Assembly: GCA_964551175.1 (NCBI GenBank)
Contig: CAZKBZ010000062.1
Coordinates: 1 to 16,348 of the forward strand
Length of the DNA: 16,348 bases
Direction: 5' to 3'
Source: Desulfobulbus_C sp964551175
GTDB lineage: Bacteria > Desulfobacterota > Desulfobulbia > Desulfobulbales > Desulfobulbaceae
The stretch's first letter is position 1. The number at the start of each line of letters is the position of its first letter. Below the pieces are notes generated by a model. The model was given only the letters and a program-made list of their open reading frames with translations. It ran no database searches and was not told the DNA's origin. Made by a program: the position numbers and the translations under genes. Below are positions 1-8,495 of the stretch, one piece after another.

Positions 1-188
1 TGGGACTCGGGGTGATGGTATTGAAAAAACTGCTGGCTCCCATGCTGCTGGGCCCTGTCCTCCTGCAGCTGCCGGGAGTTTTCCTGGTGATTGGCGGGGC
101 CGCCCTGCTCTACGGCATAACACTGCACCTGCTCAGACTGCCGGAACTGAAGGTGATAACGGACAAAATAAGAGAGCGTTTTTTCTGA
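1..188 (+). CDS. C-terminal fragment of a membrane protein, possibly a polysaccharide flippase
   Basis: The frame beginning at base 3 is open from the window edge to a TGA at 186-188 and gives about 61 residues. Two hydrophobic stretches rich in Leu, Gly and Val (around LLAPMLLGPVLLQLPG and VFLVIGGAALLYGITLHLL) are followed by a short charged tail ending in KIRERFF. This is the shape of the last two helices and cytoplasmic tail of a multi-pass transporter. The tail recalls oligosaccharide flippases of the Wzx/MurJ superfamily, where the last helix ends in a short basic segment, but no diagnostic motif is present, so the family is a guess. It converges with the LysR gene, with only 19 bases between the two stop codons. 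Confidence 0.5.
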   Translation, partial: GLGVMVLKKLLAPMLLGPVLLQLPGVFLVIGGAALLYGITLHLLRLPELKVITDKIRERFF

Positions 189-207
189 TCGGATGAATAC
201 TGTTTTT

Positions 208-1134
208 TCAATACGTCAGCTTTTCCATATTGTCGGCATGACTCAATGACACCGTCACAGGAAACAGGGAAAGAAAGACCTCTGCCGCCTTGGAGAAATG
301 CCTGTTTTTCGGGTAATGGAGATAGTAAGACGCTTTCATGTCAAAATCGGGTAATCTGATTCTTGTCAGCAGACCGGAAGTCAGCTCCCGCTCAACAGCA
401 GCCTCCGGGATCACTGTTATCCCGTAGCCTTCCTCGACCAGTCGCTTGGCGGTCTCCACATTTTTCAGTTCAATAAATTTCTTGGGGATAAAAGCGGTTG
501 CGGAGGTGGCCAGCCACTCCTCTACTTTTTTTCGTATCTGCGTTCCCTGTTCCCGCCAGATAAACGGAACTGAATGCAGGATATCCAGACTGACAGTTCC
601 TTCCTCTGCCAGAGGATGACGGCTGCCCACCACGGTCACAAGCGGTTCCTGATGGATCAGGAGAGATGAAATTTCAGGTTCATTTTCCACCAGCCCGCCG
701 AATCCAAATTCAACCTTTCCGGCCAGGAGCATGGAAATAACTTCATGGGAATTAACCGTGTTCAGATGAATGGCAATGCAGGGATATTCCTGGTTAAAAC
801 GACCTATAGGGCGTGGCAGAAAATAAGTGCCGAACACAGCACTTGTAGCAATATCAAGCCGCCCCTTGTTCAGGTTAGAAATTTCTTCAAAAAGCACCTC
901 TATCTCCCTGAAACAGGCAACTATTTTACTTGTCTTTGACAACAACATTTCACCTTCACGGGTCAGGTGAATCCGTTTGCCGGAGCGGTCAAACAGTCGC
1001 ACCCCGCAGGAGGCCTCCAGGGCCTGAATCTGCTGGCTTACGGCAGGCTGGGTTAGAAAAAGTTTGCGGCCGGCCTTGGTGAAACTGCCGGTCAAGGCAA
1101 CTGCCTGAAACGTTCTGAGCTGATCAAAGTTCAT
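208..1134 (-). CDS. LysR-family transcriptional regulator
   Basis: A one-component DNA-binding regulator of standard LysR length (308 aa). Residues 1-60 form the winged helix-turn-helix, with the family signature LTQPAVSQQIQALEASCGV followed by RLFDRSGKRIHLTREGE. The rest is the periplasmic-binding-protein-like effector domain, with the typical GYGITVIPEAAVE segment near the end. A GTG six bases upstream (1140) could also start the frame. I prefer the ATG at 1134, because the bases AAGAGG just upstream then serve as the ribosome binding site at normal spacing and the protein begins MNFDQLRTF as family members do. It is divergent from the Na+/phosphate cotransporter gene, with 187 bases between the starts. 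Regulation of that neighbour is possible because LysR genes often sit beside their target. The inducer is unknown. Confidence 0.93.
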   Translation of the reverse strand: MNFDQLRTFQAVALTGSFTKAGRKLFLTQPAVSQQIQALEASCGVRLFDRSGKRIHLTREGEMLLSKTSKIVACFREIEVLFEEISNLNKGRLDIATSAVFGTYFLPRPIGRFNQEYPCIAIHLNTVNSHEVISMLLAGKVEFGFGGLVENEPEISSLLIHQEPLVTVVGSRHPLAEEGTVSLDILHSVPFIWREQGTQIRKKVEEWLATSATAFIPKKFIELKNVETAKRLVEEGYGITVIPEAAVERELTSGLLTRIRLPDFDMKASYYLHYPKNRHFSKAAEVFLSLFPVTVSLSHADNMEKLTY

Positions 1135-1321
1135 AAGCACCTCTTATGGATGCGATTGTGTCTTCTAATTTGCTTTCTTTCCCGGTGCAGTGCTACTTTA
1201 TAGTCGAGAAAGATACCCTACCTGTAGAAAAAATTAAAGTTGCACGAGCAATAACGAATATCTCCGCCGTGATCCACTTGGTTTCAGCGGGGATCCCCTT
1301 ATCTTTTCAGGGATTAACCTC

Positions 1322-3163
1322 ATGATCATGAGAAGCAAACCATGCATTGCCCCTGGAATCATTTTGTTAATGGCGGCAACGATCCTCCTGCCCGCCCATC
1401 CCCTGTCTGCCGCAGATACTGCAGACAAGACCATTTCCTGGGTTATGCTGACGATCAGCCTGTTAGGTGGACTCGCCTTTTTCCTGTATGGCATGGAAAA
1501 GATGAGCGAGGGCATGAAAAGGTCTGCCGGAAACAGAATGCGTTCCATCCTGGCAACCCTGACCCGCAACCGTCTCATTGCCCTGACCGTCGGCGCTTTT
1601 GTCACCATGGTTATCCAGTCTTCCAGCGCTACCACGGTGATGCTGGTCAGCTTTGTGCAGGCGGAGCTGATGACCTTTGTCCAGTCCCTTGGCGTCATTC
1701 TGGGGGCCAATATCGGTACCACTATCACAGCCCAGATGGTGGCCTTCAAACTGACCGATTATGCGCTTATCATGATCATTGTAGGCTTTGGACTCCGTAT
1801 GCTTGGAAAAAGCGACCGGATAAAAAGTATCGGGGACATTCTGCTTGGTTTCGGTATTCTGTTCTACGGCATGAAACTGATGAGCGATACCATGAAGCCG
1901 CTTCGCACCTACCCTGAATTTATCCGGATTATGGAAGGGCTTGAAAACCCTTTTATGGGTATTCTGGCGGGTGCAGCCTTCACCGCCCTGGTACAGAGTT
2001 CCAGTGCCTCAACCGGTGTGGTTATCGTCCTGGCCCAGCAGGGACTTATCACCATAGAAGCCGGCATCCCTGTGATTTTAGGAGCTAATATCGGCACATG
2101 TGTTACTGCAGGTCTTGCCAGTATCGGCACAGCGAGAGAAGCGAAACGGGTAGCGCTTGCCCATGTTCTCTTCAATGTCGGGGGTGTGCTGCTCTTCATC
2201 CTCTGGATTCCACAGTTTGCCGATCTGGTCCGTTCCATAGCCACGGCTTTTGATTCAGGGACGGCAAGACAGGTTGCCAATGCTCACACCATTTTTAATA
2301 TTACCGTGGGTCTTTTTTTTCTTCCCTTTATTGGTCTTTTCGCCAGGCTCATCCTCCGCATCCTGCCTGACAAGCCCAGGCCAAGAGGTATTGACCCGGT
2401 TACCTGGCATCTTGACGATTCCCTTATTTCCACCCCGGCAATAGCATTACAGCTGGCCAGTGCAGAGATTGCCAGGATGGCTAAGATCCTGGGTAGAATG
2501 CATCGTGCCGCCATGATACCGTTTATCTCTGACAAACCACAACGGGACGCAATTTATCCTGAGCAGCTGACCCTGCTGCAGGGCATTGAAATGCGTGAGA
2601 AAAAAATCAATTTCCTGGAAGAGCGAATCAGGCGTTACCTCCTGGACATCAGCCGTCAGGAACTGGCGGAAGGACAGGGGACTGAAGTCAGCGCTCTGAT
2701 CTCCCTGCTGGATTCCATGGAAAAAATCGGTGATGTCATTACCAGGCAGATTGTTCCTTTGTTGAAAAAGAAAGAACGTATCGGTATAGATCTTTCCGAG
2801 GAAGGCAAGGAAGAACTGATCAAATACCATGAAAAAGTAGGTAAACAGCTTGACCGGCTCCAACAGATGATGACCAAAATGGATGTTTCACTGGCCAAAA
2901 AGGTACGAAAGAAGAAGGCTCGTTATGCTCATTTCGATTCCCGTCTGCGCAAACACCACCTTGAACGTATGCTGGCCATGAAGGAGGCCTCTGTGGAGAC
3001 CCATTCCATTCACATGGAACTGATGGACGCCCTGAATCAGATCAACATTTACAGTGCTGATATTGCAAAAAAATTACTGAAAAGCGGCTTACTGGAAGGG
3101 GGAGAAAATGTAAATGATAATAAGGATGCAGATAACGTTGCATCGCAACCTGCATCTACATAA
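1322..3163 (+). CDS. Na+/phosphate cotransporter (NptA type) with C-terminal PhoU-like domain
   Basis: An inner-membrane phosphate importer driven by sodium, 613 aa. After a hydrophobic leader (about residues 10-30) come two inverted Na/Pi-cotransporter repeats. Each carries the hallmark QSSSA motif (QSSSATT near residue 99, QSSSAST near residue 224), followed by GANIGT (near 129 and 253). From about residue 365 to the end the protein is soluble and helical, rich in Glu, Lys and Leu, consistent with the PhoU-like domain fused to many bacterial members. The start is ATG 1322 (or 1328), preceded by AGGGA. It heads a same-direction run with the two CYTH-type genes; the next gene starts 56 bases downstream and I see no terminator between them. 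A role in uptake of another anion cannot be excluded, but both substrate-site motifs are intact. Confidence 0.92.
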   Translation: MIMRSKPCIAPGIILLMAATILLPAHPLSAADTADKTISWVMLTISLLGGLAFFLYGMEKMSEGMKRSAGNRMRSILATLTRNRLIALTVGAFVTMVIQSSSATTVMLVSFVQAELMTFVQSLGVILGANIGTTITAQMVAFKLTDYALIMIIVGFGLRMLGKSDRIKSIGDILLGFGILFYGMKLMSDTMKPLRTYPEFIRIMEGLENPFMGILAGAAFTALVQSSSASTGVVIVLAQQGLITIEAGIPVILGANIGTCVTAGLASIGTAREAKRVALAHVLFNVGGVLLFILWIPQFADLVRSIATAFDSGTARQVANAHTIFNITVGLFFLPFIGLFARLILRILPDKPRPRGIDPVTWHLDDSLISTPAIALQLASAEIARMAKILGRMHRAAMIPFISDKPQRDAIYPEQLTLLQGIEMREKKINFLEERIRRYLLDISRQELAEGQGTEVSALISLLDSMEKIGDVITRQIVPLLKKKERIGIDLSEEGKEELIKYHEKVGKQLDRLQQMMTKMDVSLAKKVRKKKARYAHFDSRLRKHHLERMLAMKEASVETHSIHMELMDALNQINIYSADIAKKLLKSGLLEGGENVNDNKDADNVASQPAST

Positions 3164-3219
3164 TGAAAAATCGACACAAACACAAGATCCATTGACACCA
3201 TAATTCAAGGAGATACAAA

Positions 3220-3690
3220 ATGGGCACAGAGATCGAAAGAAAATTTTTGTTAATTGGAAATGATTGGCAGGAACTTGCCAAAGGAACTGCTTATCGCCAG
3301 GGGTATCTGAATTCCCAGAAGGAACGAACCGTACGGGTCCGTACCATTAATGATAAAGGATTTCTGACTATCAAGGGGATCAGTGTCGGTGCAACCCGAA
3401 TGGAATTTGAATATAAAATTCCGGTGGAGGATGCCAATGTCCTGCTTGATGAGTTGTGCGAAAAACCGCTTATTGAAAAAAACCGCTACAAAATCGAATT
3501 TGGGGGTTTTACCTGGGAGGTGGACGAATTTTTTGGAGAGAATGAAGGTCTGGTCGTTGCCGAGATTGAACTGGAAAGCGAGGACCAGCAATTTGAAAAA
3601 CCAGCCTGGGTGGGAGAAGAGGTGAGTGGGGATCCGCGCTATTTCAACTCCAATCTCATTAAGAATCCTTACTCCAACTGGCAGAAATAG
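3220..3690 (+). CDS. CYTH-domain protein, probable inorganic triphosphatase
   Basis: A 156-residue stand-alone CYTH (triphosphate tunnel metalloenzyme) domain. The metal-binding ExExK signature is present at the N-terminus as EIERKFL (residues 4-10). Alternating charged strands follow: RVRTINDKGFLTIKG, then EFEYKIP, then WEVDEFFGENEGLVVAEIELE, and the typical ending VSGDPRYFNSNL. These residues line an eight-stranded tunnel that binds triphosphate through Mg2+ or Mn2+. Short bacterial members are generally tripolyphosphatases; class IV adenylate cyclase activity is the main alternative. A strong AAGGAGA site precedes ATG 3220. Its position directly behind a phosphate transporter and ahead of a second CYTH-like gene suggests a role in handling triphosphate or polyphosphate. 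The substrate is inferred, not shown. Confidence 0.88.
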   Translation: MGTEIERKFLLIGNDWQELAKGTAYRQGYLNSQKERTVRVRTINDKGFLTIKGISVGATRMEFEYKIPVEDANVLLDELCEKPLIEKNRYKIEFGGFTWEVDEFFGENEGLVVAEIELESEDQQFEKPAWVGEEVSGDPRYFNSNLIKNPYSNWQK

Positions 3691-3773
3691 TCCGCATATG
3701 AGGATAAATTCCAAAAGGAATCTCAATATCACCTTATCTTAACAAAACCAATATCAAAGGTCAGGAGAAAGAA

Positions 3774-4406
3774 ATGACTGTTTATGATGCAAACAAGGCC
3801 ACCTCGGCCGAAGATGCTGAAAAAGTAGTACCCCGGGCGGAATTCCGGGTTTTTGGCCAGGGAATAATCGACATTATTAAACCAGCCATGTGGAAGGCCC
3901 AGGCTAAACTGTTCAAGGCGCGCCAGAGTGGTGAAACCTACATTTTATCAAGACACACCAACGAGGCTAATGTCAAGGTACGTGATGGTCTGCTTGATAT
4001 AAAAACCAAGGTAGGTGAAACGGAATCCGGTTACGAAATTTTCCAGCCGCGCGGAAAATTTCAGTTTCCCGTCAAACGGAATGAACTGGCCACCATCCTT
4101 GAAAACCTGCAAGCCGAGGTAGAACTCACGCAGGACAGTTACACCTTTGACGAGTTTCTGGAATTAATCAAAAATTCTGACGACCTGACCAGTGTCAACG
4201 TCTATAAAGAACGTTACGGTTTCTCGGTGGATGGCGTTATCTGTGAGTATGCAAAAATCCTGTTCAACGGAGCAATGATTGAAACAGCCTGTGTGGAAAG
4301 CGAAGATTATGCTGCCATGGAACAGGTTATTGACAAGCTGGAGATCAGCGGCCTGGAAAATGTCAACTATCTCAAAGCGGCAAAACGAGTTGTAGGAATG
4401 AAATAA
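3774..4406 (+). CDS. Divergent CYTH-like protein of unknown function
   Basis: A 210-residue soluble protein with no signal peptide or membrane segment. Its strand pattern resembles CYTH proteins: EFRVFG (residues 23-28) sits where ExExK would be, NVKVRDGLLDIKTKV supplies the central basic strands, and VNVYKERYGFSVDGVICEYAKI followed by IETACVESED resembles the late 'KxR...E...iEsed' strands. The first acidic signature is degraded (E-F-R instead of E-x-E-x-K), so metal-dependent triphosphate hydrolysis is doubtful and a binding or regulatory role is possible. I recall similar uncharacterised proteins in other proteobacteria but cannot name a family. It lies 83 bases after the canonical CYTH gene in the same direction, with a GGAGAAAG site before the ATG. 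Confidence is high that it is a gene, moderate for the CYTH relationship. Confidence 0.8.
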   Translation: MTVYDANKATSAEDAEKVVPRAEFRVFGQGIIDIIKPAMWKAQAKLFKARQSGETYILSRHTNEANVKVRDGLLDIKTKVGETESGYEIFQPRGKFQFPVKRNELATILENLQAEVELTQDSYTFDEFLELIKNSDDLTSVNVYKERYGFSVDGVICEYAKILFNGAMIETACVESEDYAAMEQVIDKLEISGLENVNYLKAAKRVVGMK

Positions 4407-4483
4407 CCACCTGTTTTAAAGACCATTCCATGACATGATATTTTTTTTCATATCTTCCAAATAACGTATTCCAATTTGCCTGT

Positions 4484-4507
4484 TTTACGACTGGCGGATA
4501 CCGTAAA
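4484..4507. promoter_or_regulatory. Inverted repeat upstream of tctC, possible operator
   Basis: The arms TTTACG and CGTAAA pair perfectly around a 12-base spacer, about 95 bases before the tctC start. The 196-base gap between the CYTH-like gene and tctC otherwise holds an AT-rich tract and no confident promoter boxes. The two arms are about 1.7 helical turns apart centre to centre, as expected for a dimeric regulator. A 6-base arm can arise by chance, so this is only a candidate. Confidence 0.22.
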
Positions 4508-4602
4508 GTATACGCTGGAAAACTACAAATCTACCCTGAAAAGATCCTGCCGAGACATGGTGTCCTGGAAGAATCTTCAGGGAACTGCGACAGGAGATCG
4601 AC

Positions 4603-5559
4603 ATGAAACGAAGCATCATCACACTGCTTATTACGGCAGCCATGGTAGCAGGCATTATCAGTACTGCTCAGGCAAAATTTCCAGAGAAACCAATCAAACT
4701 CATTGTTTATACCAAACCTGGTGGAGCCATTGATGTCTTTGCCAGGAAGTTTACCGCCATTGCCGCAAAATATACGGATGCGACCTTTGTCGTTGTCAAC
4801 AAGTCCGGTGCCGGCGGCATAGTAGCAATCAAGTATATCCTCTCACAGAAGCCTGACGGCTACAAATTTGCGGCGGTAACCAGGTCAAATATCGGAAAAA
4901 TTGTCTCCACCGGGGGCAAAATTAATGTTGATGATATTGAATGGATGGGGCTGATGGTGATCGATCCGGAAGCAATTATTACCAACAGAAACCTGCCTGT
5001 TAATACCTGGGAACAGATTGTGGCTGATGCCAAGGAAAAGGACGGCAAGCAGTTGTGGGTTGGTCCGGCTGCAGGTGGCAATGACCATATCATGGCCATG
5101 AAGACCTGGAAGGCAGCTGGAATCAAGGCTAAATGGATTCCCTATGCCGGTGGCGGCAAGGCAATGGCTGCACTGCTGGGCGGACACGGTGTTGTGTATG
5201 TCGGCAACCCCCAGGATGTTATTGGCCGCCCCGATCTCAAGGTTGCCGCCATTGCCTCTCCTAAACGGCTGGGTGGACAGTTTGCCGATGTTCCGACCTT
5301 TGAGGAGCTTGGTGTTAAAGGGTTGGATGATGAAATCATGTGGCGCGGTTTCATGGCCAAAAAGGGTATTCCGGCCGAAGCTGAGGCTTTTTATGTTGAT
5401 CTGTTCAACAAGGTAACCAATGACCCGGAGTGGAGAGCCTATGTTGAAAAGGGCGGCGCTACTCCGGTTATGAAAGGCAAGGAAGAATTTTCAGCGATCG
5501 TTAAAAAAGACCAGCAGGAGTTTGCTGCTGCCCTGAAGGATCTTGGCGTCATCAAATAA
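4603..5559 (+). CDS. tctC: Tripartite tricarboxylate transporter substrate-binding protein
   Basis: The periplasmic solute-binding protein of a TTT carrier, 318 aa, which delivers a carboxylate (citrate, tricarballylate or another organic acid) to the TctAB membrane complex. A classic signal peptide is seen: basic MKR, a hydrophobic core and cleavage after AQA near residue 24. The mature protein starts KFPEKPIKLIVYTKPGGAIDVFARKF, the conserved opening of TctC proteins that forms the first ligand loop. Later, ADVPTFEELGVKG is the usual domain-two motif. A strong AGGAGA site precedes ATG 4603. It is the first gene of tctC-tctB-tctA. Binding proteins of this family vary widely in ligand, and no residue here lets me name the substrate. 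No TctDE-type two-component regulator is visible beside it. Confidence 0.93.
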   Translation: MKRSIITLLITAAMVAGIISTAQAKFPEKPIKLIVYTKPGGAIDVFARKFTAIAAKYTDATFVVVNKSGAGGIVAIKYILSQKPDGYKFAAVTRSNIGKIVSTGGKINVDDIEWMGLMVIDPEAIITNRNLPVNTWEQIVADAKEKDGKQLWVGPAAGGNDHIMAMKTWKAAGIKAKWIPYAGGGKAMAALLGGHGVVYVGNPQDVIGRPDLKVAAIASPKRLGGQFADVPTFEELGVKGLDDEIMWRGFMAKKGIPAEAEAFYVDLFNKVTNDPEWRAYVEKGGATPVMKGKEEFSAIVKKDQQEFAAALKDLGVIK

Positions 5560-5588
5560 CGTTGGTTTTCAGGATAAACCGTTTCAGC

Positions 5589-5631
5589 TTCCAGCCGGAT
5601 TCCATCGCAGAACAATAGAATCCGGCTGGAA
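5589..5631 (+). promoter_or_regulatory. Strong intercistronic stem-loop between tctC and tctB
   Basis: The arms TTCCAGCCGGATTC (5589-5602) and GAATCCGGCTGGAA (5618-5631) are perfectly complementary over 14 base pairs, with a 15-base loop. The hairpin begins 30 bases after the tctC stop. It is followed by AAAACACC rather than a run of T, so it does not look like a full intrinsic terminator. In other binding-protein transporters such structures protect the upstream mRNA or partly terminate transcription, raising the binding protein over the membrane subunits. That role is inferred here from position. Confidence 0.7.
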
Positions 5632-5705
5632 AACACCAGAGTTATCTATTCATCACATTTGAAAATTCATAGAATAGTTCCGGTACGTCCGGATTGAGGC
5701 ACAAC

Positions 5706-6248
5706 ATGCAATACTTCAGTCATGGAACAGGTCTGCTCATCTTGACACTGGTGCTGGTGGCAGGCTTCATCTTCACAGGACTGGCATTTCGATATTCGTC
5801 ACGTCGTGATTGGACAGGTCAGGCATTGATTCCCAGCGCACTCATAAGCCTGGCTCTGCTCTTTTTTTCCATCACTTTTGACTTTCCCGGTGAGAAAGTC
5901 GGCCCGGCCCTGATTCCGAGGATCTGGATCTTCTGCCTTATCGGCCTGTGCGGTACCATCCTCTTTTTTACTATACGCGGTAGGGAGGACAAGGACCCCA
6001 AGGCCGGACGGATTGGCTTTGTGCTGTTTGGTATTGCGATTATGATCGTCTACTTTTTTGCGATCCAGACCCTTGGTTACTTTATCAGTTCTGTTATTTT
6101 TCTCGCAGTGATGATGTATGTGCTTTCCTGCAGGAAACCATTGACCATTGTCCTGGTTTCCATGGGCTGGCTTGTTTTTTCCTATGTTGTTTTTTACAAG
6201 CTGCTCTACATCCAGCTGCCGCTTGGCTTTCTTGAAAACTATCTCTAA
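5706..6248 (+). CDS. tctB: Tripartite tricarboxylate transporter small membrane subunit
   Basis: The small, poorly conserved integral membrane subunit of the TTT carrier, 180 aa. Four hydrophobic segments can be read: GLLILTLVLVAGFIFTGLAF, LISLALLFFSITF followed by IWIFCLIGLCGTILFF, and a C-terminal group IGFVLFGIAIMIVYFF, FISSVIFLAVMMYVLS and ILVSMGWLVFSYVVFYKLL. The GxxF and LPLG(F) residues near the end are typical of TctB. A TTG at 5694 could extend the frame by four residues. ATG 5706 is preferred because GAGG (5696-5699) then sits six bases upstream as the ribosome site. tctA starts 18 bases after its stop, so the two are co-transcribed. Confidence 0.9.
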   Translation: MQYFSHGTGLLILTLVLVAGFIFTGLAFRYSSRRDWTGQALIPSALISLALLFFSITFDFPGEKVGPALIPRIWIFCLIGLCGTILFFTIRGREDKDPKAGRIGFVLFGIAIMIVYFFAIQTLGYFISSVIFLAVMMYVLSCRKPLTIVLVSMGWLVFSYVVFYKLLYIQLPLGFLENYL

Positions 6249-6266
6249 CCTGTCGAGGAAATTGTA

Positions 6267-7754
6267 ATGGAACTTTTTGAATCTTTTTCCATCGGCCTGT
6301 CAGTACTCATGGGCTGGAAGCCGGTTGTGATCATCATAATCGGGGTGATTGTCGGCATTCTGGCCGGTGCGATGCCTGGTCTTTCCCCTTCCACTGCTGT
6401 GGCCCTGCTGGTGCCGTTTTCCTATACCATGGAACCGGCACTGGCTCTGATTTTACTTACTTCGATCTACATTGCCTCCAACTACGGCGGCTCGATTACA
6501 GCGGTACTGATTAATACGCCCGGTACACCCTCGGCAGCGGTTACTGCCATGGATGGTTATCCGCTGACTCAGCAGGGAAAAGCAGGAAAGGGGCTCGGAA
6601 CCGCGCTGATAGCCTCCACCATCGGTGGTGCCGTAGGCGTTGCCATCCTGATTCTTTTCGCCGTCCCGCTTGCCCGCATTGCCTTAAAATTCAGCCCGGC
6701 CGATTACTTTGCCCTAGCCCTGTTCGGCCTGGCAACAGTGGCCTCCATGGGCCGAGGTAATGTCCTGAAATCACTGGTTGCCATTCTCTTTGGCCTGATG
6801 ATCAAAAATATCGGTATTGATCCCATCTCAGGTGTCTCGCGTTTTACTTTTGGCAGCGACCAGTTGTATGACGGCTTTACCCTTATTCCCGCCCTGATCG
6901 GTCTCTTTGCCGTCAGCGTTGTCTTTGCCAAGATGGAAACATGGACCGGGGCAGATCGGGTCCTGGACAAGGTGGATAACAAGCTGCCCTCGTTTAAAGA
7001 GTTCATGAAAATCAAGATGACCATCCTGCGATCCTCGGTCATCGGGACCATTATCGGGATATTTCCCGGAGCCGGCGCCACCATTGCCGCCTTTATCAGC
7101 TATGATATGGCAAAAAAAGCCAGCAGAACCCCGGAAGAATTCGGCAAGGGTTCACTTGAAGGTGTTGCCGCTGCTGAAGGCGCCAACTCCAGTTCAGTCG
7201 GCGGTGCACTGGTTCCCCTGCTGGCTCTTGGAATCCCCGGCAGTGCTACCGATGCCGTCCTGCTTGGTGCTTTCATGCTGCACGACCTGGTTCCAGGACC
7301 TCTTCTCTTCCAGGAACACCCTGATATCGTCTATGGTATTTTTTCCGCCCTTATCCTGGCCAATATTATCATGCTGGCCATCGGGGTATACGGAAACCGT
7401 TTATTCATCAAAGTTGTCTCGGTGCCTGAGGCAATCATGTATCCCCTCATCCTGGCCATTGCCGTTATAGGCAGTTTCGCCGTCAGTGGTTCCATGTTCG
7501 ATGTTGGAGCGTGCATAGCCTTTGGAGTTATCGGCTGGATATTCAAAAGATACGGTTATCCGGTTGCTCCCATTGTGTTAGGTATTGTCCTGGGCAAAAT
7601 GGTTGAAGAAAACTTCCGTCGTGCGGTCATGATGGACGGCTATTCTGTTTTCTATCACGACAAACTGGCTTTTATTGTTCTGCTTATCTCTTTCCTCTCC
7701 TTTATCTGGCCGCTCTATAAAAGCTGGCAACAACACAGGGCCGGCCAAAGCTAA
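6267..7754 (+). CDS. tctA: Tripartite tricarboxylate transporter large permease subunit
   Basis: The large transport subunit of the TTT family, 495 aa and about 11-12 membrane helices, close to normal family length. Diagnostic segments are the first repeat GAMPGLSPSTAVALLVPF near residue 34, YGGSITAVLINTPGTPSA near residue 75, and the second-repeat counterpart GIFPGAGATIAAFISYDMAK near residue 265, followed by EGVAAAEGANSS and LALGIPGSATDAVLLGA. The P-G-x-G-x-T elements in both halves reflect the internal duplication. GAGGAAA precedes ATG 6267. It acts in the inner membrane with TctB, moving substrate handed over by TctC using an ion gradient. It ends the tct operon; the next gene begins 86 bases on and no terminator hairpin is seen between them. 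Confidence 0.95.
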   Translation: MELFESFSIGLSVLMGWKPVVIIIIGVIVGILAGAMPGLSPSTAVALLVPFSYTMEPALALILLTSIYIASNYGGSITAVLINTPGTPSAAVTAMDGYPLTQQGKAGKGLGTALIASTIGGAVGVAILILFAVPLARIALKFSPADYFALALFGLATVASMGRGNVLKSLVAILFGLMIKNIGIDPISGVSRFTFGSDQLYDGFTLIPALIGLFAVSVVFAKMETWTGADRVLDKVDNKLPSFKEFMKIKMTILRSSVIGTIIGIFPGAGATIAAFISYDMAKKASRTPEEFGKGSLEGVAAAEGANSSSVGGALVPLLALGIPGSATDAVLLGAFMLHDLVPGPLLFQEHPDIVYGIFSALILANIIMLAIGVYGNRLFIKVVSVPEAIMYPLILAIAVIGSFAVSGSMFDVGACIAFGVIGWIFKRYGYPVAPIVLGIVLGKMVEENFRRAVMMDGYSVFYHDKLAFIVLLISFLSFIWPLYKSWQQHRAGQS

Positions 7755-7840
7755 GTCGGACCTGCACGGAAAAGAGTACTCGTCATGAACTATGTACAAT
7801 CGGTGTGTCCGCTGTAACAAATTCATAACACTATGAAATC

Positions 7841-8485
7841 ATGCGTATATTAAAAAAAGAACTGGGTGTTGAAAAACAGATCGACGATTTCCTGGATCAG
7901 GTGGTCCGCTCCGGCTTGATCTTCAGCCAGGGCGCTGAAGCTTACCTGCAGGGTAACTCGATAGATTTTCAACGTAAACTGAAGGAAATCATAGAAGTCG
8001 AACATACCGGTGATGATCTCAGGCGTTCCATACAGCAATACCTTTATACAAAAACATTGATTCCTGAATCCAGGGAAGATGTACTGCAACTGCTGGAAGA
8101 CATGGATTCACTGCTGGATCGTTTCAAGGGGGCATTATGGCGGATGGAAATTGAAAACCTCCGCATTGAGGACGATTTTCATGAAGATTTTAAACTCCTG
8201 ATCAAGGCTGTGGTGGAATCCGTGGAGGCCATAGTTCGTGCCGGTCGTGCTTTTTTTAAAAACATCTCCTCGGTGGCCGATCACCTTGACAAGGTCTATT
8301 ACTGGGAATCCGAATCAGACAAGATCTCAACCCGGCTGCAAATGGTCATATTCCGTACAGAGGATCTGCGCTTAAGCCATCGGATGCTGCAGCGTGAGTT
8401 CGCCCGCCATCTCGATAAAATTGCCGACAGGGCTGAAGATGTCGCTGACAGGTTGAATATCTACGTTATCAAACGTTCATTGTAA
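7841..8485 (+). CDS. DUF47 / PhoU-like accessory protein of the phosphate permease
   Basis: A 214-residue helical cytoplasmic protein with the conserved opening MRILKKELGVEKQIDDFLDQV and repeated amphipathic helices rich in Glu, Asp, Arg and Leu, for example IIEVEHTGDDLRRSIQQ and LDKIADRAEDVADRLNIYVIKRSL. This is the DUF47 (PhoU_div) family, almost always encoded beside a Pit-type permease and thought to regulate it through PhoU-like metal binding; the acidic ExxxD pairs are retained. The permease starts ten bases after its stop, which argues for coupled expression. No clear Shine-Dalgarno lies before ATG 7841, so the start is less certain than the gene itself. Confidence 0.9.
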   Translation: MRILKKELGVEKQIDDFLDQVVRSGLIFSQGAEAYLQGNSIDFQRKLKEIIEVEHTGDDLRRSIQQYLYTKTLIPESREDVLQLLEDMDSLLDRFKGALWRMEIENLRIEDDFHEDFKLLIKAVVESVEAIVRAGRAFFKNISSVADHLDKVYYWESESDKISTRLQMVIFRTEDLRLSHRMLQREFARHLDKIADRAEDVADRLNIYVIKRSL

Positions 8486-8495
8486 GGAACATCTC

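Noticed and set aside
1234..1749. Minus-strand open frame of 171 codons overlapping the start of the Na+/phosphate cotransporter gene
   Set aside because: It is antisense to a well-supported gene. Its composition (Met, Arg, Ile and Ser from reversed codons) looks like a shadow frame.
4476..4733. An 85-codon plus-strand frame running into tctC
   Set aside because: It starts at TTG without a ribosome site, and most of it reads the tctC leader out of frame, giving runs of His and Tyr.
7812..7829. CTGTAAC-AAAT-TCATAAC upstream of the DUF47 gene as a possible Pho box
   Set aside because: The spacing fits two 7-base half-sites 11 bases apart, but the second half matches the consensus poorly, so it cannot be supported from sequence alone.
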